Below are positions 47,601-60,330 of a stretch of DNA of 64,000 bases, one piece after another; the first letter of the stretch is position 1; each line of letters begins with the position of its first letter. Under the pieces are notes generated by a model. It was not told where the DNA came from. It made no database searches and saw only the letters and a program-made list of their open reading frames with translations. The position numbers and the translations under genes are program-made. The stretch comes from Erigeron canadensis (lineage: Eukaryota; Streptophyta; Magnoliopsida; Asterales; Asteraceae), in the NCBI RefSeq assembly GCF_010389155.1, contig NC_057761.1:24574210-24638209 (forward strand), written 5' to 3'.

Positions 47601-50600
47601 TTCCAAATAAATGCTTCGTATTTATTTTATCATGTCTGAGAACTAACCTTTGTGACCCTAGAGACGGATGCTGGTTTCAACCCAACACCCTCTAAGGTAT
47701 GCATATTTGACTCCTTTCTATTGTTTGACATCCATTTATTTTTCTGATGATTTTTGTCTTCTTTCTGAACAAGACTGATTTTGCACACCAAAATTCCTAT
47801 ACCACTGCCTTGAAGAACTTGGGTAGCAAACAGCCTTTGGAGAAAGAGACTGGTAATTTTTATTTCCTAATTTTAGATAAATATTGTGTATACAGTAAAT
47901 TAAAAAACCTTGTACATCCATCAACAGGTGTTGAAATTGAGATCAGAAAGGAGGGCAAATCCTTGAACCTGTCACAGTTGGACAAGCAGTACCAACAATG
48001 GCTTATGGATATGCATGACAGATACGATGAAGAAGTGGATTGCGGAGTTGATGAACCTGTGATTTTAGAAAACCCTTTAAACAAAAAGGAGCTTCACATA
48101 TCCACGAACGGGGAGAGTTCAGTAATCGATTCCACATGCAATATTGTACATCATTTAATAAGTTCTTTAGAAATGACAGTTTTATTCCATGTTCATTCTG
48201 CTTGTAGTTGTGAGGGTTCACAAAGCTTTAAGGCGGAAAGGAAAATCTTGGAAAACAGGGCAGAAAATCAAGATCCTAAAGGGAGCATGTGCAGGCTTTC
48301 ACAAGAATAATGTCTATGCTACATTAGAATACATTCTTCTTGAAGGATTTCAAGGGGATGCAGGTGGTGAGTGTCTTGTCTCTTGAATAAGCCACAAAAC
48401 TCTTTTCCCTCAATATATCTAGTGTAACATGTAGTTTTAGTTGTCAATGTAGCATATATAACCTTTGATATCCCCAATTTTAAAATTTCTATAATTTTCA
48501 CCGTTCCATCTTTAAATAATTTCATTAGAGTATTTATGTCACTCTTTGCAACATCTAGTGAGTTTTAATTTTTCTTATGTTTGTATCAAACAGGAAATGC
48601 TTGGATAATTTGCAGGTGATCCACCTTTTGTATCTTTATCTATAGCTTCTTTTATTCTTTATATAGTCTTTTGTTCAAACTTTTTATAATACTTATCTCT
48701 TCTGGAAGAACGATTGACATACCTAAAGAAGATGGCTGTCTCCTTGAAATTGTTGATGGAAATCCCAAGTTTAATCTGCGAAAATCCCTCCCAATACCAA
48801 TAAATGCTGTTGATTCTGGAAAGGTTAGGAATGTTATACTTGTTATTAAACAACAAATATAACTACTTATTAAACAAAAACTTGCAGTGTCTAGCGGTTG
48901 ATGATTCTGAATGGAACAACCAAATCAAAAAGCAATATCAGAAACGTCCGTCCTCAATCGAGATGGTAAATTCAAGACAATGCTGCAAGTTGGGAATAGA
49001 TGCGGTTAGTTCATTAAATAAAAAATAGTAATTTTAGTCCTTATTCGATTTACTATTTCATCTTATTATCATTCTTTAAATCACTTCGTTTCTTTTATTG
49101 CAGTCATTACCTGATGAGCGTGAGGTTTATGCCGGGGATTATTCACACTGTGAAATTGTAGCAGTTGTTCGTCCTGCTACTTATAAATCTGGAACTGATT
49201 CTAAACATTTATATCAGAAATACGTGATGAAAGATAATTTTGAGATGTCACTTGCAATAACTTTTTATCCATATAAAAGTTCCCGAGATGAAACCATTAT
49301 CTATTCTGGACGTATATCACCTTCATCACGAAATGACTTTGATGGTTTATATGTATTTAAACCAAAATACAAGTCGTATCCCCTGTTTCATAAATCTGGC
49401 TTATATACATTGACCTTTTCCATTGTGAGTAACACTAAATTTGTTCAATTATATGAATTTGGTTAATATTTACAACATATACGTGACTTTTCCAACTTTT
49501 TTTGTAATCGTCATCAGAATGATTCAAGCTGTGAGAAGTGTGTGGAGAAAGTTAGAGTTAAACCATTACGTGAGATTCACAAATGGGCACTTACAAAGAA
49601 GATTTCTGATCTAGAGATAAGGTAAGATATGTTATATATGTAGAATGTATAATGATTATTTATGTTTCTATTTGATGGTAATTTTGTCTATTAACATGCT
49701 GGTTATTGTTTAGGGTTGGCTGCTTATACAAACCCATTTCCATATCAATGTTCGACATATTTGACAATCAAATTCCGTTTTCAAAAGTTCCCAAACTGTT
49801 GATCAAGGTGAAGTACACAGGCAGTACAATAGTTCAAGTTAACCAATGGAACTCATTTATATCATTGGATAAGTTGGCCCTTATACTTGAGGTAAGTTTA
49901 AATAACTTTGATGTCCTTAATTGGATATTCTCATGAAAGTAATGCATTCTGGTAATTGTAGGATTTGCTTATTGAGATGTCTAATTTGGACAGCATTTTG
50001 CCAACTTATAATGCCACACTGATGCTATGTCTGCCTGATGGCTCAAACTTGTTAGATATCCCCATTAAAGGTGTGCATATCTTTGCCATTTTTTGAGAAT
50101 AATTAGTTTGTGTGAATTTCTAGTTTGTACTTTGTCTATTTTTTAACTTGGCTTGTTCTATCTTCTATTACCCTAGTTCTTCCTGGACCTGTAAAATGTT
50201 TTACAGTGCAACCAGAAAACTTTGTGAAGCAATTGATTCCAGGCCAAGTAATTAATGAGTTGACAGTGGAGGTACATGCATTACTTTAGTTTCAGACGAC
50301 AATTTATGTAGTGTTTTATAAATTTATCATTTAATTCGTGTTTTATAAATCTCAGAAGAGCCATGTGTATGATTTTCAATCCATTTATGAATTTTTTATA
50401 TCTTTTAAAGCTGTTTGATGCTTATGGAAATCATGTCCAAGAAAATGAAAAGATGGAGTTAATTGTCGATGGATGTGGGTGGCTGGACAGGTCATCTTCT
50501 GGCAAACAGGTGTGTGTGCCTTTTGCAATTTGTCCTTTGATTTGCATCTTTGACTTGCTGAGTGAGCTTTTCACTATAAATTTTTTAGTTACAGGTGGAT

Positions 50601-53600
50601 GCTTTTGGGTGCATTGAGCTTGGTGGCCTCATGAGAGTTACTGCAGGATATGGACAAAATGGTAGTATTCTTTTTAAAATGTTTCTAAATCACATTTTGC
50701 TATTTTGGATTACGATATTCCAGTTCTTATTATGAAGTATAATTTTCATGCAGTGTCACTGTCTATTCGTTCAAAGGGAAAACTTATTAGCAAGGAGTGG
50801 CAGATTGAGAAAAGGCAGCTAAGAACTGCATCAGTGGTCTGAAGTTTAACTTAATGTTTCTAATTCTAAGTGTATATGCAAATTACATTAAATTGATTCC
50901 AGTTATGTGTGATAACTGCAGATACCTGAAACCTGTTTTGCTGGTTCCCAACTTGAAAACCTCGAGTTTGAAGTTATAGATTCCAAGGGTGATGTGGATG
51001 TCAATTTTCATGATGAAGATAAAATTGGACAATCTCATACTCTTGTGATTAAATCACAATTTGAAGATATTGACGAATCTGTAAAATATGTTTTTCGTAA
51101 AGGCCGCTGCATAGTTCGTTCAGTTCCTGTTCCTTCTGAAATAGGGGAGTTTAGTGTTGTGGTTGCTCATTCCCGTTGTTCAGAGCTGCAATTGACTGTT
51201 AAGGTGAATTCCTCTCTTTGAAATTTCTATCTGATTATTGGTACTTGAAGTCTCAATAATTAGTCATAAGCGGTTGCATAATTTGATTTTAATTATTTGA
51301 TTATTTTGGGGGATAATCTGTTTCGTAGCAGCTTAATTGATAATGGTTATTTAATGGAACTTTTTTGTTTTTACCTTGATTTAAATACTAGTCATCTGCA
51401 TTTCTAACAGTTTATAGTTCTACTATGAAAACGATAATTTTTCCAGTCTTATTGTAACTGATCAAAGTCAATTTGCTATATTTCAACTTTAACTAAATTT
51501 GGTAATTTTATTCTTAGTTACTTCAGATTTAGAATTTATCAAATACTCAAACATCGTTTATTACAACTCAAACAACAGAAACACTTTTAAACCATCCCTT
51601 GCGGCATCTTCTAATGCAGATTCTCATCTGATTTTGCTATTCAAAATCAAATAACAAATATCTGAGCCCGTCCAAACGCCCACTTACATGATGCACCCCT
51701 TAAACCACTGATTCATTGATTTTTGTGTGAAGAAAGATAATACCTCCGGAAAATTGAGCCACTGAATCTTTTTTCGTATACATAGGTTCTCGTTGAGCAA
51801 CCTCCAGAGATGGAGCCTCTAAATATCAGCCATCAATCTACCAATGAAAATATTATCTCACATACACAATTTGATTATACAAGTGTCCAACATTACACTC
51901 CAGAGAAAAATGCTTCATCCCTACTGGATTTGTATTCTACACCAGAAGCTTTTCTGAATTTCCAGAAGGTACATTACCATCTTTTAATGGCATCGCGTAA
52001 AATATATACTTTATAAAATTCTACATCATTGTTACTTTATATTTAATGAAACCCTGAATTTTCAGGATCTTGAGAATGAGATTCTTGAATATGGTTTGAG
52101 TATTGCCCATCATGAAAAGAATATAAAAGAGTGTGAAATTCAGATAACAGCAATTGAGTCGGAGCTCTCACAATTAGAAGGTAATGGTTGTCTTTATGTT
52201 TGTTCGATCAGTATACAGTTAGAAAATTTTGCTTACAACTCTATGATATTGAAAACGTATGTTTGTTGTTTCTGCCCAAAGGCTAAATTTAAAAATGACT
52301 TCTTTGTTCTTAATTACTACCTGGATTCTTTTATCCTCACATGCATAACTTTTGCTGTCTAGGAATTTTTGTTTAGTAATTTTTTAGTAATATCTTTACT
52401 CTATCCTAAAATAATCATCTTATATAGAATTCGAAATTCAGTTTTTCATATTAAATGTCAGTACGAAATTCAATCTTATTCTACTTTTAATAACTGTATC
52501 TTATTAGGAATTGAAGTATGAATGATTTGGATTTCATTATACAGGTATCCAACACAAAACTCTTTGTATTGCCAAATATGGATCGCCAGGGAAAAATGAA
52601 ATTATATCACGGGTTGAATCTAAGGTTGACAATGCTGCTTCGCTTGTCATGACACTCTTCAGAGGGCTGTCTGAAACAGATCGCCGTGGCTCGATGGGAA
52701 ATATTATTGGTGTTGTTGCTCTTTTGGGAACAGCTCCCACTTTGAACCTTAGCAGGTGGAGCCACTTCTAAATGCAGGCATCTTGCTCATAATGCTGTTC
52801 TTTTGGTCATTTTTTCTTTAAATGTCTTAAATAATCACATTTTTCAAGCAAAATTAGACTATTATCTGACTGTTACAACTTCAACTCCAAGCAACACGTC
52901 CAAGCACTATTTTCTACAGCCTGTTTTTCTACAGCTGTTATTTTTCATCTGATATCAAGTATCATATAATCAGTTTTTAAATGCTCACCAAAAATACCTC
53001 CATGATAACTTTAACCGTTTTATTACCATCTTCTCAGGATATTTGCAGAGTATCTTGGTGATCAAATGCTTGCAGTCGTATGCAAATCTTATGAGGATGT
53101 AAATTTACTTGAAACTTATGATGAGAATGGCAAGTTGAATGCTAGTCATGCACTTCATATGTTTGCAAGTGAACTTGGACAACCCATAAGTGGACGTTAT
53201 CTCATTCTATGTATTGAAGATATAAGGTTTGCAAATACACAGATCTTTTATAGATGTGCTGGTATAAATTTTAAGGAAAATGATTAATCCTCCTAAACAT
53301 TTGCCTAAAAATCCTCCTAAAACCTTAGGAATGTGACAAGTGGATTCCACTTAATCTCTTTCCTAATCTCCCCCCTTCAAATTTCCACATGTCACCATCC
53401 AATAAGTTAGGAGGATTTTTAGGCTAATGAATTAGGAGGATTAATCATTCCCCAAATTTAAATACTTGAATGATATCCCCATTATTTCAACTTGGCAGGG
53501 CGTGTGAGTTAGATAAAGATCTTCAGGGAAAGCTTATGTTGCCAAATCCTACCCTTCCTGATGGATCAACACCAGCAGGTTTTCTGGGTTATGCAGTTAA

Positions 53601-54589
53601 TATGATAGATATAGACGTTGATCACATAGATACCAAGACAGATTCTGGTTGTGGTCTTCGAGAAACTCTATTCTATCGTCTTTTTGGTGAGACACAAGTA
53701 TATAAATCCCGAGAAGAAATGAAAAGGGCGATCTCATGTATTAAAGATGGTGCTGTGTCCTTGGATGGAGGTATTTTTAGAGGCAATGGTGCTGTGTCTC
53801 TTGGATGTTTGTAAGTGCATGGTTCTTAATAACCTTAACATTTTTTAGTTGATCTATAGACAGATAATTTTGTCTAATAAACTTCACTCCTATTTCTTTT
53901 AATCAATTTTGAGGTGTCTTTCCATTTTCTTGTAAGTGCATGGTGCTTAATTTTTGTTCAGGATGAACACCATTTAACTTTCAATAGACCTTATAACAAC
54001 TCGTAAGTTTTCTAAAACCTCGGTTAAAGGTACAATCATGGGTCAAAAAGGAAGTTGTGTCTGTAACGTTGGCAATGTTAACGTGGCACTGGCAAAGTTA
54101 AAGATTTATTTGCCTAATCTTCATATATTTAAGGGTTTTTTCTGGTACAAACAAAGTTGGTTACCAGGAATATATAGAAGATGGGCAAACGTCAGGTTAC
54201 ATTTTCCATCTGCTATCTTGTTCTATATATATCTAACTTGATCTTTTGTTTAACAAATGATTAGGAACCCGGATGTTATTTTCCCAGTAGCTGCTCCAAG
54301 AACTCAAGAGGGTTCTCCGAACGACAAGAAGTTGATGAGGCATTATAAGGAACTGAAGTTGCATCACAAAGATACTGTGAATAACTTGACTGAAGAATGG
54401 AAACGTCATGAAAGTGTTATGAAAGAGTTCAACAAGACTCGTGATTTATACACCAAGTACTTTACTAGGAACCCATTGGATATTGGACACCCTCAAGTGT
54501 CTAAAGTTGATTGCTTGGAGGAGAAACCCGTTAATATTACACAATGTTTGACACCCACGTATGAAGTGCATTCTATAGACAGCGATTAG
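44662..54589 (+). CDS. GMI1: GMI1-like SMC-hinge/GHKL ATPase protein (full-length tandem copy)
   Basis: Relative of Arabidopsis GMI1, an SMC-hinge protein induced by DNA damage and needed for somatic homologous recombination, and of animal SMCHD1. 37 coding exons join in frame to about 1629 aa. Exons: 44662-45054, 45148-45177, 45272-45358, 45438-45493, 45585-45659, 45747-45819, 45943-45998, 46095-46200, 46285-46353, 46430-46516, 46695-46745, 46868-47003, 47093-47154, 47246-47374, 47495-47585, 47662-47696, 47774-47852, 47928-48116, 48208-48366, 48594-48615, 48709-48823, 48888-49004, 49104-49424, 49518-49621, 49714-49891, 49962-50070, 50177-50271, 50411-50509, 50595-50661, 50754-50836, 50922-51203, 51786-51968, 52066-52180, 52545-52755, 53038-53226, 53499-53810, 54265-54589. 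Domains: ubiquitin-like-sized N-terminal region (about 40-131), GHKL ATPase (about 150-430), linker, coiled coil (about 1246-1284), hinge (about 1285-1521), C-terminal coil. The one weak junction is the 48116 donor (GAGA|gttcag), chosen because it keeps frame. Confidence 0.9.
45272..46516 (+). other. GHKL ATPase core exons of GMI1 copy 2
   Basis: These exons encode the Bergerat fold. The N-box is ALADLIDNSLQA (Asn in LIDNS for Mg/ATP binding, about residue 172), motif G1 is DTGPGM (201-206), and the glycine-rich lid motif is FGMFGYGG (241-248). All key residues are present, so ATP binding and hydrolysis are plausible. Copy 1 lacks every one of these exons. Confidence 0.88.
52066..53810 (+). 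other. Coiled coil and SMC hinge exons of GMI1 copy 2
   Basis: 52066-52180 encodes a 38-residue amphipathic coil (ENEILEYGLSIAHHEKNIKE). The next three exons encode the hinge, containing GNIIGVVALLGTAPTLNLSR, RIFAEYLGDQML and GLRETLFYRLFGETQVYK. The last exon adds a second coil (about 1530-1580), so the hinge is bracketed by coils as in SMC proteins. Confidence 0.82.
53275..53453. mobile_element. 179-bp MITE in a hinge-region intron of copy 2
   Basis: Inverted ends GGAAAATGATTAATCCTCC and GGAGGATTAATCATTCCCC, flanked by near-identical 9-bp repeats aaattttaa and aaatttaaa (53266-53274, 53454-53462). Copy 1 has the uninterrupted site 'tataaatttgaactacttga' (36731 on). Related pieces: 265-284, 17422-17441 and 55400-55560. 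The 9-bp duplication suggests Mutator-type. Confidence 0.8.
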
Positions 54590-56028
54590 TAATGTTATTC
54601 AGGCGTATAGGAAAGTTTTCTAACCAGCTTTTGACACCTTAAGTAGGCTGTATATGCCCAACAGTTACTGGTTATGAAACTTGTTTTGAAGGTTATCTTA
54701 TTTAGGATGCTATAATGTTTAACTTTGGATATTATATGGTAAATATATATAAATATTAATTAACATGGGGATCTTTTTTTTTGTATGTTGGTTCTTGATG
54801 TATATTTATTTATTCCTATTTCTATTTTGGTATGGTTTTATATAAATTGTCACATTTGAATTTTTACTATTTGTATTTCTAATAAGGACTTGTAAGTCAA
54901 GAACATAAAAACTTATTTTAAGTAAAAGTGATGGTACAATTAAAAAATATCAATGTTGTATGTTGTACATTTAATTTTTATTTTTCATTTTACATTTACA
55001 AATAACGTATAGAATAATTCTATGAAGTTAAACTAGTGGGTTCGGACCCCAAACCGTGGGGATTGGTTTAGTTGTTGATACGGTTTTGTTAAGATAATGC
55101 ATTTGCATTAAATAACATCCATTTAATTCGATCATCACCTTATAATTGATAAGTATGCGAGGTCTAATTTATCGTATGATACAAAATGAAAGTTTGCAAT
55201 AAAAAATATATATTTATTTAAGGTGAATATCAAACATCCAAAAAAGAAGAAAAAAAAGTCATGAAACCAAAAATATTAAAATTCAGAAATAATGAGGCGT
55301 AACATGACAAAATTCAAATGGTAGTATGAGGATTAAAGATCAATACAAAAAACCCAAAATGAAAAAGTGTGCAATAAACCAATAATAAAAGAAATATTAA
55401 AAAATAGAAAAATGATAAATCCTCTTAAAGATTAGCTTAAAAATCCTTAAAAAACATTAGAAGGTGACATGTAAATTCCACTAATTTTTTTCTTAATCTT
55501 ACCTCTTGATTTTTCGACATGGCCTTATCTAATAGTTAAATCGACTCGACTCGTAATTCGTAAGATTCTAATAAATATGCTACCAGTATCTATACCAATA
55601 GTTCACATTATCTCATCAATTTGGTTGTGTTTTTTTAGGTTTAAGTCATTCAATTATGGGTAAAACAAATACATACATGAAAGATGAAATACATAAAAAT
55701 TGACATATTAAATATATGTCTGTGTAAAAGTGAAGTAGTTTTATACAAACTACAAAACATATCAGTTTTATGGCTACAACTAAATGTCATGTGATAAACT
55801 TATCTCATTATTATTAGGGGTTAGTTTAAATACCGTTAATATCATTGAATTTAGTTACTGTATCTCACATTCAGACGGGCTGAGTAGTTATTTTATTATG
55901 TGTCTAAGTTGAAAAAAAAATGGTGTGAGGGCAACATTTATATAAGATTTTCCAAAATCTTTAAAAACCCTTAAATAATCCACTTGCATAAAGATTGATA
56001 GTAAGACTCAGAATCTAAATAAATTTTA
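54590..56028. other. Gene-free 3' flank with MITE relic
   Basis: Similarity to the 3' flank of copy 1 fades near 54760. At about 55400-55560 a diverged relative of the 53275-53453 MITE is present ('aaatgataaatcctcttaaa', 'aagattagcttaaaaatcct'). The rest is unassigned. Confidence 0.5.
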
Positions 56029-56962
56029 GGGATAATTGCAGAAAATAGAAAGCACTTTTCGACCAATTCACGAAAATAGCAGTGATCTTTAAAAGTTTTA
56101 CTTTTTAGAAATGAACTTTCATTTATTCCCGAAAATAGTAACATTTGACACGCGTACATGATGACATGAACATTTTTTGATTATGTGTCATAATTTAATG
56201 ACATGACATACTTTACAAGTACAGACTATAGACTAAACCTTTTGATCAATTTACGAAAATAACAATGACCTTTAAAAGTTTCACTTTCTAGCAATAAACT
56301 CTCATTTAATATTGGATTACTCGATTTCTCAACTATTTAGAAATCGTCGGCGGTCTGTTCGAGTTCGAGCTAACATCTGGACCTCCACTATCTGGATCTA
56401 TGTCATATGTCGATGAACTATTCTTAAACGGTCCAGGTCCGGCCTTTGAAACTCTCACCTCACCTTGAACATCCTCAGAATCTCCCTCCGACTAAAACGA
56501 CGACATTTTGACATCTAACTTTAGATTTTTTAATCTCGAGATAGACGAAGAAGAGCTAGATCTATGTCCTTTAAGATCTTCAAACACAACTTTTCAGATT
56601 TTCAATGTTTGAAATAGGAAGAAATTTAACAAAAATCAATAAAAATAAGCTGAAATCAGCTTCAGAAGAAAATGTTGAGAAGAAATACCTTGTCAGAACC
56701 AAAACTGAAACGGAGCCATGTCATTTTTTTGGGAGAAATGACACGGCCGATAAAAATTACATAATAAATAAATAAAAAATAATGCCATGTCATTAAAAAA
56801 TGCCATGTAATTAAAAAATGTCCACGTCATCATGTACACGTGTCAAATGTTACTATTTTCGTGAATAAATGAAAGTTCATTTCTAAAAAGTAAAACTTTT
56901 AAAGGTTATTGCTATTTTTGTGAATTGGTCGAAAGATACTTTCTATTTTCTGCAGTTATCCC
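56029..56962. mobile_element. MULE with 9-bp target duplication; possible captured coding fragment
   Basis: Perfect 9-bp duplication taaatttta (56020-56028 and 56963-56971). Inverted arms of about 140 bp, GGGATAATTGCAGAAAATAG against GGGATAACTGCAGAAAATAG. The interior (about 56330-56520, minus strand) has a coding-like frame rich in Ser, Gly and Pro, MSSF then a stop, then SEGDSEDVQGEVRVSKAGPG and DIDPDSGGPDVSSNSNRPPT. No family is recognised, and the early stop shows it is not intact. No transposase. Confidence 0.8.
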
Positions 56963-57341
56963 TAAATTTTATCATTGGTTATCTTATTTATAAATTAAAT
57001 AGTAGATATCATTGGTTATCTTTTTTATAAATAGATGTAGATAGCATCTTTGTTTAAGATAAACTAGTCATGATTTTGTAAATTAGAATTGCAAAAAGTT
57101 TCACTTGTGGGTACAAGTTATTTCCTAAACAATCATTCGTGGTTTGACTTTTAACTAACTGATTTCTTAAAAAAGAAATATAAATACTAAGGGTAAAAAA
57201 AAATATTTTATATATTAAAAAAATTTACATTCTTAAGATATTTTATATAAGGTATATATATATATATATATAGAGTTAAGATATTGCGAGAACCAAAGAT
57301 TTGTCGAGAACTACGAGAACCATTCTTATCCATTAGATTAA

Positions 57342-59529
57342 GGGTATGTTTGGCAGCAAACTTTTAGGAGCTTTTAGGGACTTCAAGCTTCAAGCTTTTA
57401 AGTAAAAGCTCCTAACATGTAAAAAGTCTCGTTTGTTTAGAAGAGCTTGAAGCTTTTAAGGAGGATGAAAAAGCCCATTTTCTAAACGCTAGTAACATCA
57501 GCGTTTCACAGTAGCTACATGCTTTTAGCATGGCTAATTATTTAAATACCCTTGAATAATAATTACCTTTCTGCTATGATGTTTTCAACACTTTGACTGC
57601 ACATGTTTGTTACCCTATTTAAGTAATTAATGAACGCCAAAATGAAAAGCATCAGTTGTGTTTTGTATATACATATATATGAGGAATCAATCTACAGTAC
57701 TTTCAACTTGAGTTATCCAGTACTAAACTTTTTCTTTAATAATATGAGTAAACGGCCTAAATCGTCCTTGTGGTTTACCCTAATAATCACGTTTCATCTT
57801 TAGCTATTTGAAATGACACCCATAGTCCTTTTGGGAAGGATAAGGATCAAGTTATGTCCTTTATGCAAACGACATTTTCTCCCATCCGTTAACTCTCTCA
57901 CGTGATTTCCCCTTGAGGTCATTTATGTCTTTTGACATCTATAAAGGACCATTAGTGATTAAAAAAAAGATTCCAGCTTTTTGTTTCTCTTTCTTCTTCT
58001 TCATACATACAAACATACATAACCTCTTTCAACCACCACCAATTATCCCTAACCACCACCAAAACAAACACACATATATATATATTACATATTTAATTTA
58101 ATCCCCACATATATATGACACCAACAATACATCAGTATCTTTAACTTGATAGTAAAAAAAATGTAATTCAATACACCACCACAGGCCACTTTGTGGTTAT
58201 TTCCCGGCCAACACACGGTCGATCAAACCAAAACAAGGAACTCAAAATCCGACCAAAAGAAAGAAAGGACAGTCAACGGTGGTGGTGGATTATAGAAGTT
58301 CAGAATAAATCCAAACAGTCGTCGGAACGTCATTGCTCACACCAGCCACCGTCGACCACTGTCATCAGATCACTGCCGTTTGCCCATGGACCTAAACCCC
58401 ATGATTCTGATCCGATATCATCGATAATGAAACGAAGAACTTCAGCCAGCCCAGAAACCATAAATCGTGATTTCGGCCAAAAACCCTAAATCCGGCCAGA
58501 TTCCGACCAACCTAGCCCAGCCCTATTTCCGGCAACTGTTTGGCCAATCCGATCTATCTCATATGTATGTGCGAACTTCTGGAAAGTAAACAATATTCTC
58601 CTTTCAAACTTTAGGAATGTTATATGATATATATATGTCTATAATCATGACTTTTACTTGGTAAATATTGATTTGCTATCCAGGTGTTTGTTAATTTCCA
58701 AGAAAGAAGCTAAGAAGGCAGTTAAGAATTGAAAGGGGTAATTACATCTTTTTTCTTCTACAAGAATAAAATCATATATGTGATTCAAAGGTAGATGTTG
58801 ATTTGTGTCTTATGAGATAGAAATCTGATTATGGGTGTATGTTTTTTCAAAGGTAAATGTCGATTTTTTTTGTGAGATGATAATATGATTCCATATGTAT
58901 AATAAGAAAATCAATATGATAGTATATTTTATGATTATTTTGTTTCTAGAAAGATAAAAAGTAAAAAAATTATTTATCTGGGTTTTGGTATACAAGATAA
59001 AAGATGGAAGATAGAAATAAAAAATAATTATCATCAATGGTCCTTTATAGGTGGAAAAGACACAAATACCCTCACGTGGAAAACACGTGAGACAGTTAAC
59101 GGATGAGAGAAAACGACCGTTTGCATAAAGGACATAACTTGATCCTTATCCTCCCAAAAGGACTACCAGTGTCATTTCAGATAGTTAAGGATGAAACTTG
59201 ATTATTAGGGTAAACCACAGGGACGATTTAGGCCGTTTACTCTAATATTATTGTATTATTTATATAAAGTGTAGGAATTAAACTATACTTATTTTATTTA
59301 TGTAAAAAGGCGAGTTAAATATTTTTTAATTTACTTTTATGTATTTCATATAAATGTAGAAAACAAATTGAGATTGTTTTATCTTTTAATTAATGTCTAT
59401 TTTTGTCATTTTATATACTTTATTAAAAGCTTCAGCTACTTACCAAACACCTAAATAGATTTAACCAGCTTCAGCTACAGCTAATAGCCTCTAGCTAATA
59501 GCTACCAGCTAGTTTTGTCAAACATACCC
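57342..59529. mobile_element. Tourist-like (PIF/Harbinger) MITE split by a MULE
   Basis: Ends GGGTATGTTTGGCA and TGTCAAACATACCC with TAA on each side (57339-57341 and 59530-59532). Removing the MULE at 57746-59242 leaves about 690 bp of AGCTTTTAG/AGCTTCAGCTA-type arms. Non-coding. Confidence 0.75.
57746..59242. mobile_element. MULE nested in the Tourist-like MITE (1497 bp)
   Basis: Ends GAGTAAACGGCCTAAATCGT and the complement of 'acgatttaggccgtttactc'. Flanks taataatat and taatattat match 8 of 9. Arms of about 200 bp include 'gataaggatcaagttatgtc' and a CACGTG-containing block. The interior has short open frames ('aaaccctaaatccggccaga' region) but no recognisable gene. Same family as 60331-61799. 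Confidence 0.75.
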
Positions 59530-59816
59530 TAATTTGATCAAGGGTTAATATACTTTAATGGCATTGATGTAATTATTTTAAATTAAATTGATTCACTAAT
59601 AAATAGGAAATGTGATAAGGGCATGATTGGAATATTTAAAAACTAGAAATATTAAAAACAAAAACACACATACCCTAATTTGATCAAGGGTTAATATACT
59701 TTAATGGCATTGATGTAATTATTTTAAATTAAATTGATTCACTAATAAATAGGAAATGTGATAAGGACATGATTGAAATATTTAAAAACTAGAAATATTA
59801 AAAACAAAAACACACA
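59525..59816. repeat. 146-bp tandem duplication
   Basis: Two nearly identical 146-bp units start with 'taccctaatttgatcaaggg' at 59525 and 59671. The unit includes the last bases of the Tourist-like MITE, so it arose after that insertion. I noted only two differences (aagggcatg/aaggacatg and attggaat/attgaaat). Confidence 0.9.
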
Positions 59817-59984
59817 GAGCACACGAAAATCTTGGAGCTTGTCAACTTTCTTTATTTTCATTATTAAATTATAATTTATACAAATTAATTGACCAACATT
59901 TCAAAATCTTTTCTTTATTAATTAATGTATGTATATAATCTGCATTTAACTATAACAAGAAATTTTAACTTTATGCGGTTTAGT

Positions 59985-60200
59985 GAGATTCACACATGTG
60001 AACATGATGAGAGTACCTATGCACACATGTGAATATGATGAAATTATATTTATTATCCTGTGAACGTCTTTATGCACACATGTGAACATGATGAAATTAT
60101 ATTTATTATCATGATGAAATTATATTTATTATCATGTGAACATGATGAAATCACATATTCACACTTCAAAAATGCAGTCGTCACATGTGAACATATAATG
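59985..60200. repeat. Degenerate CACATGTGAACATGATG repeats
   Basis: 'cacatgtgaacatgatgaaa' and close variants recur several times with 'ttatatttattatc' between them (about 59992, 60023, 60077 and 60114). CACATGTG is itself palindromic. Confidence 0.7.
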
Positions 60201-60330
60201 AAATCACACAAGTTTATATGTGTACAAAATTAATAATTATATATTCATTAAAATCATGATTTTTTCCATATGTGCACTCAAATGATAATCACATAAGATC
60301 ATAGTTGTTTAGGTGTACACATAAACAAAA

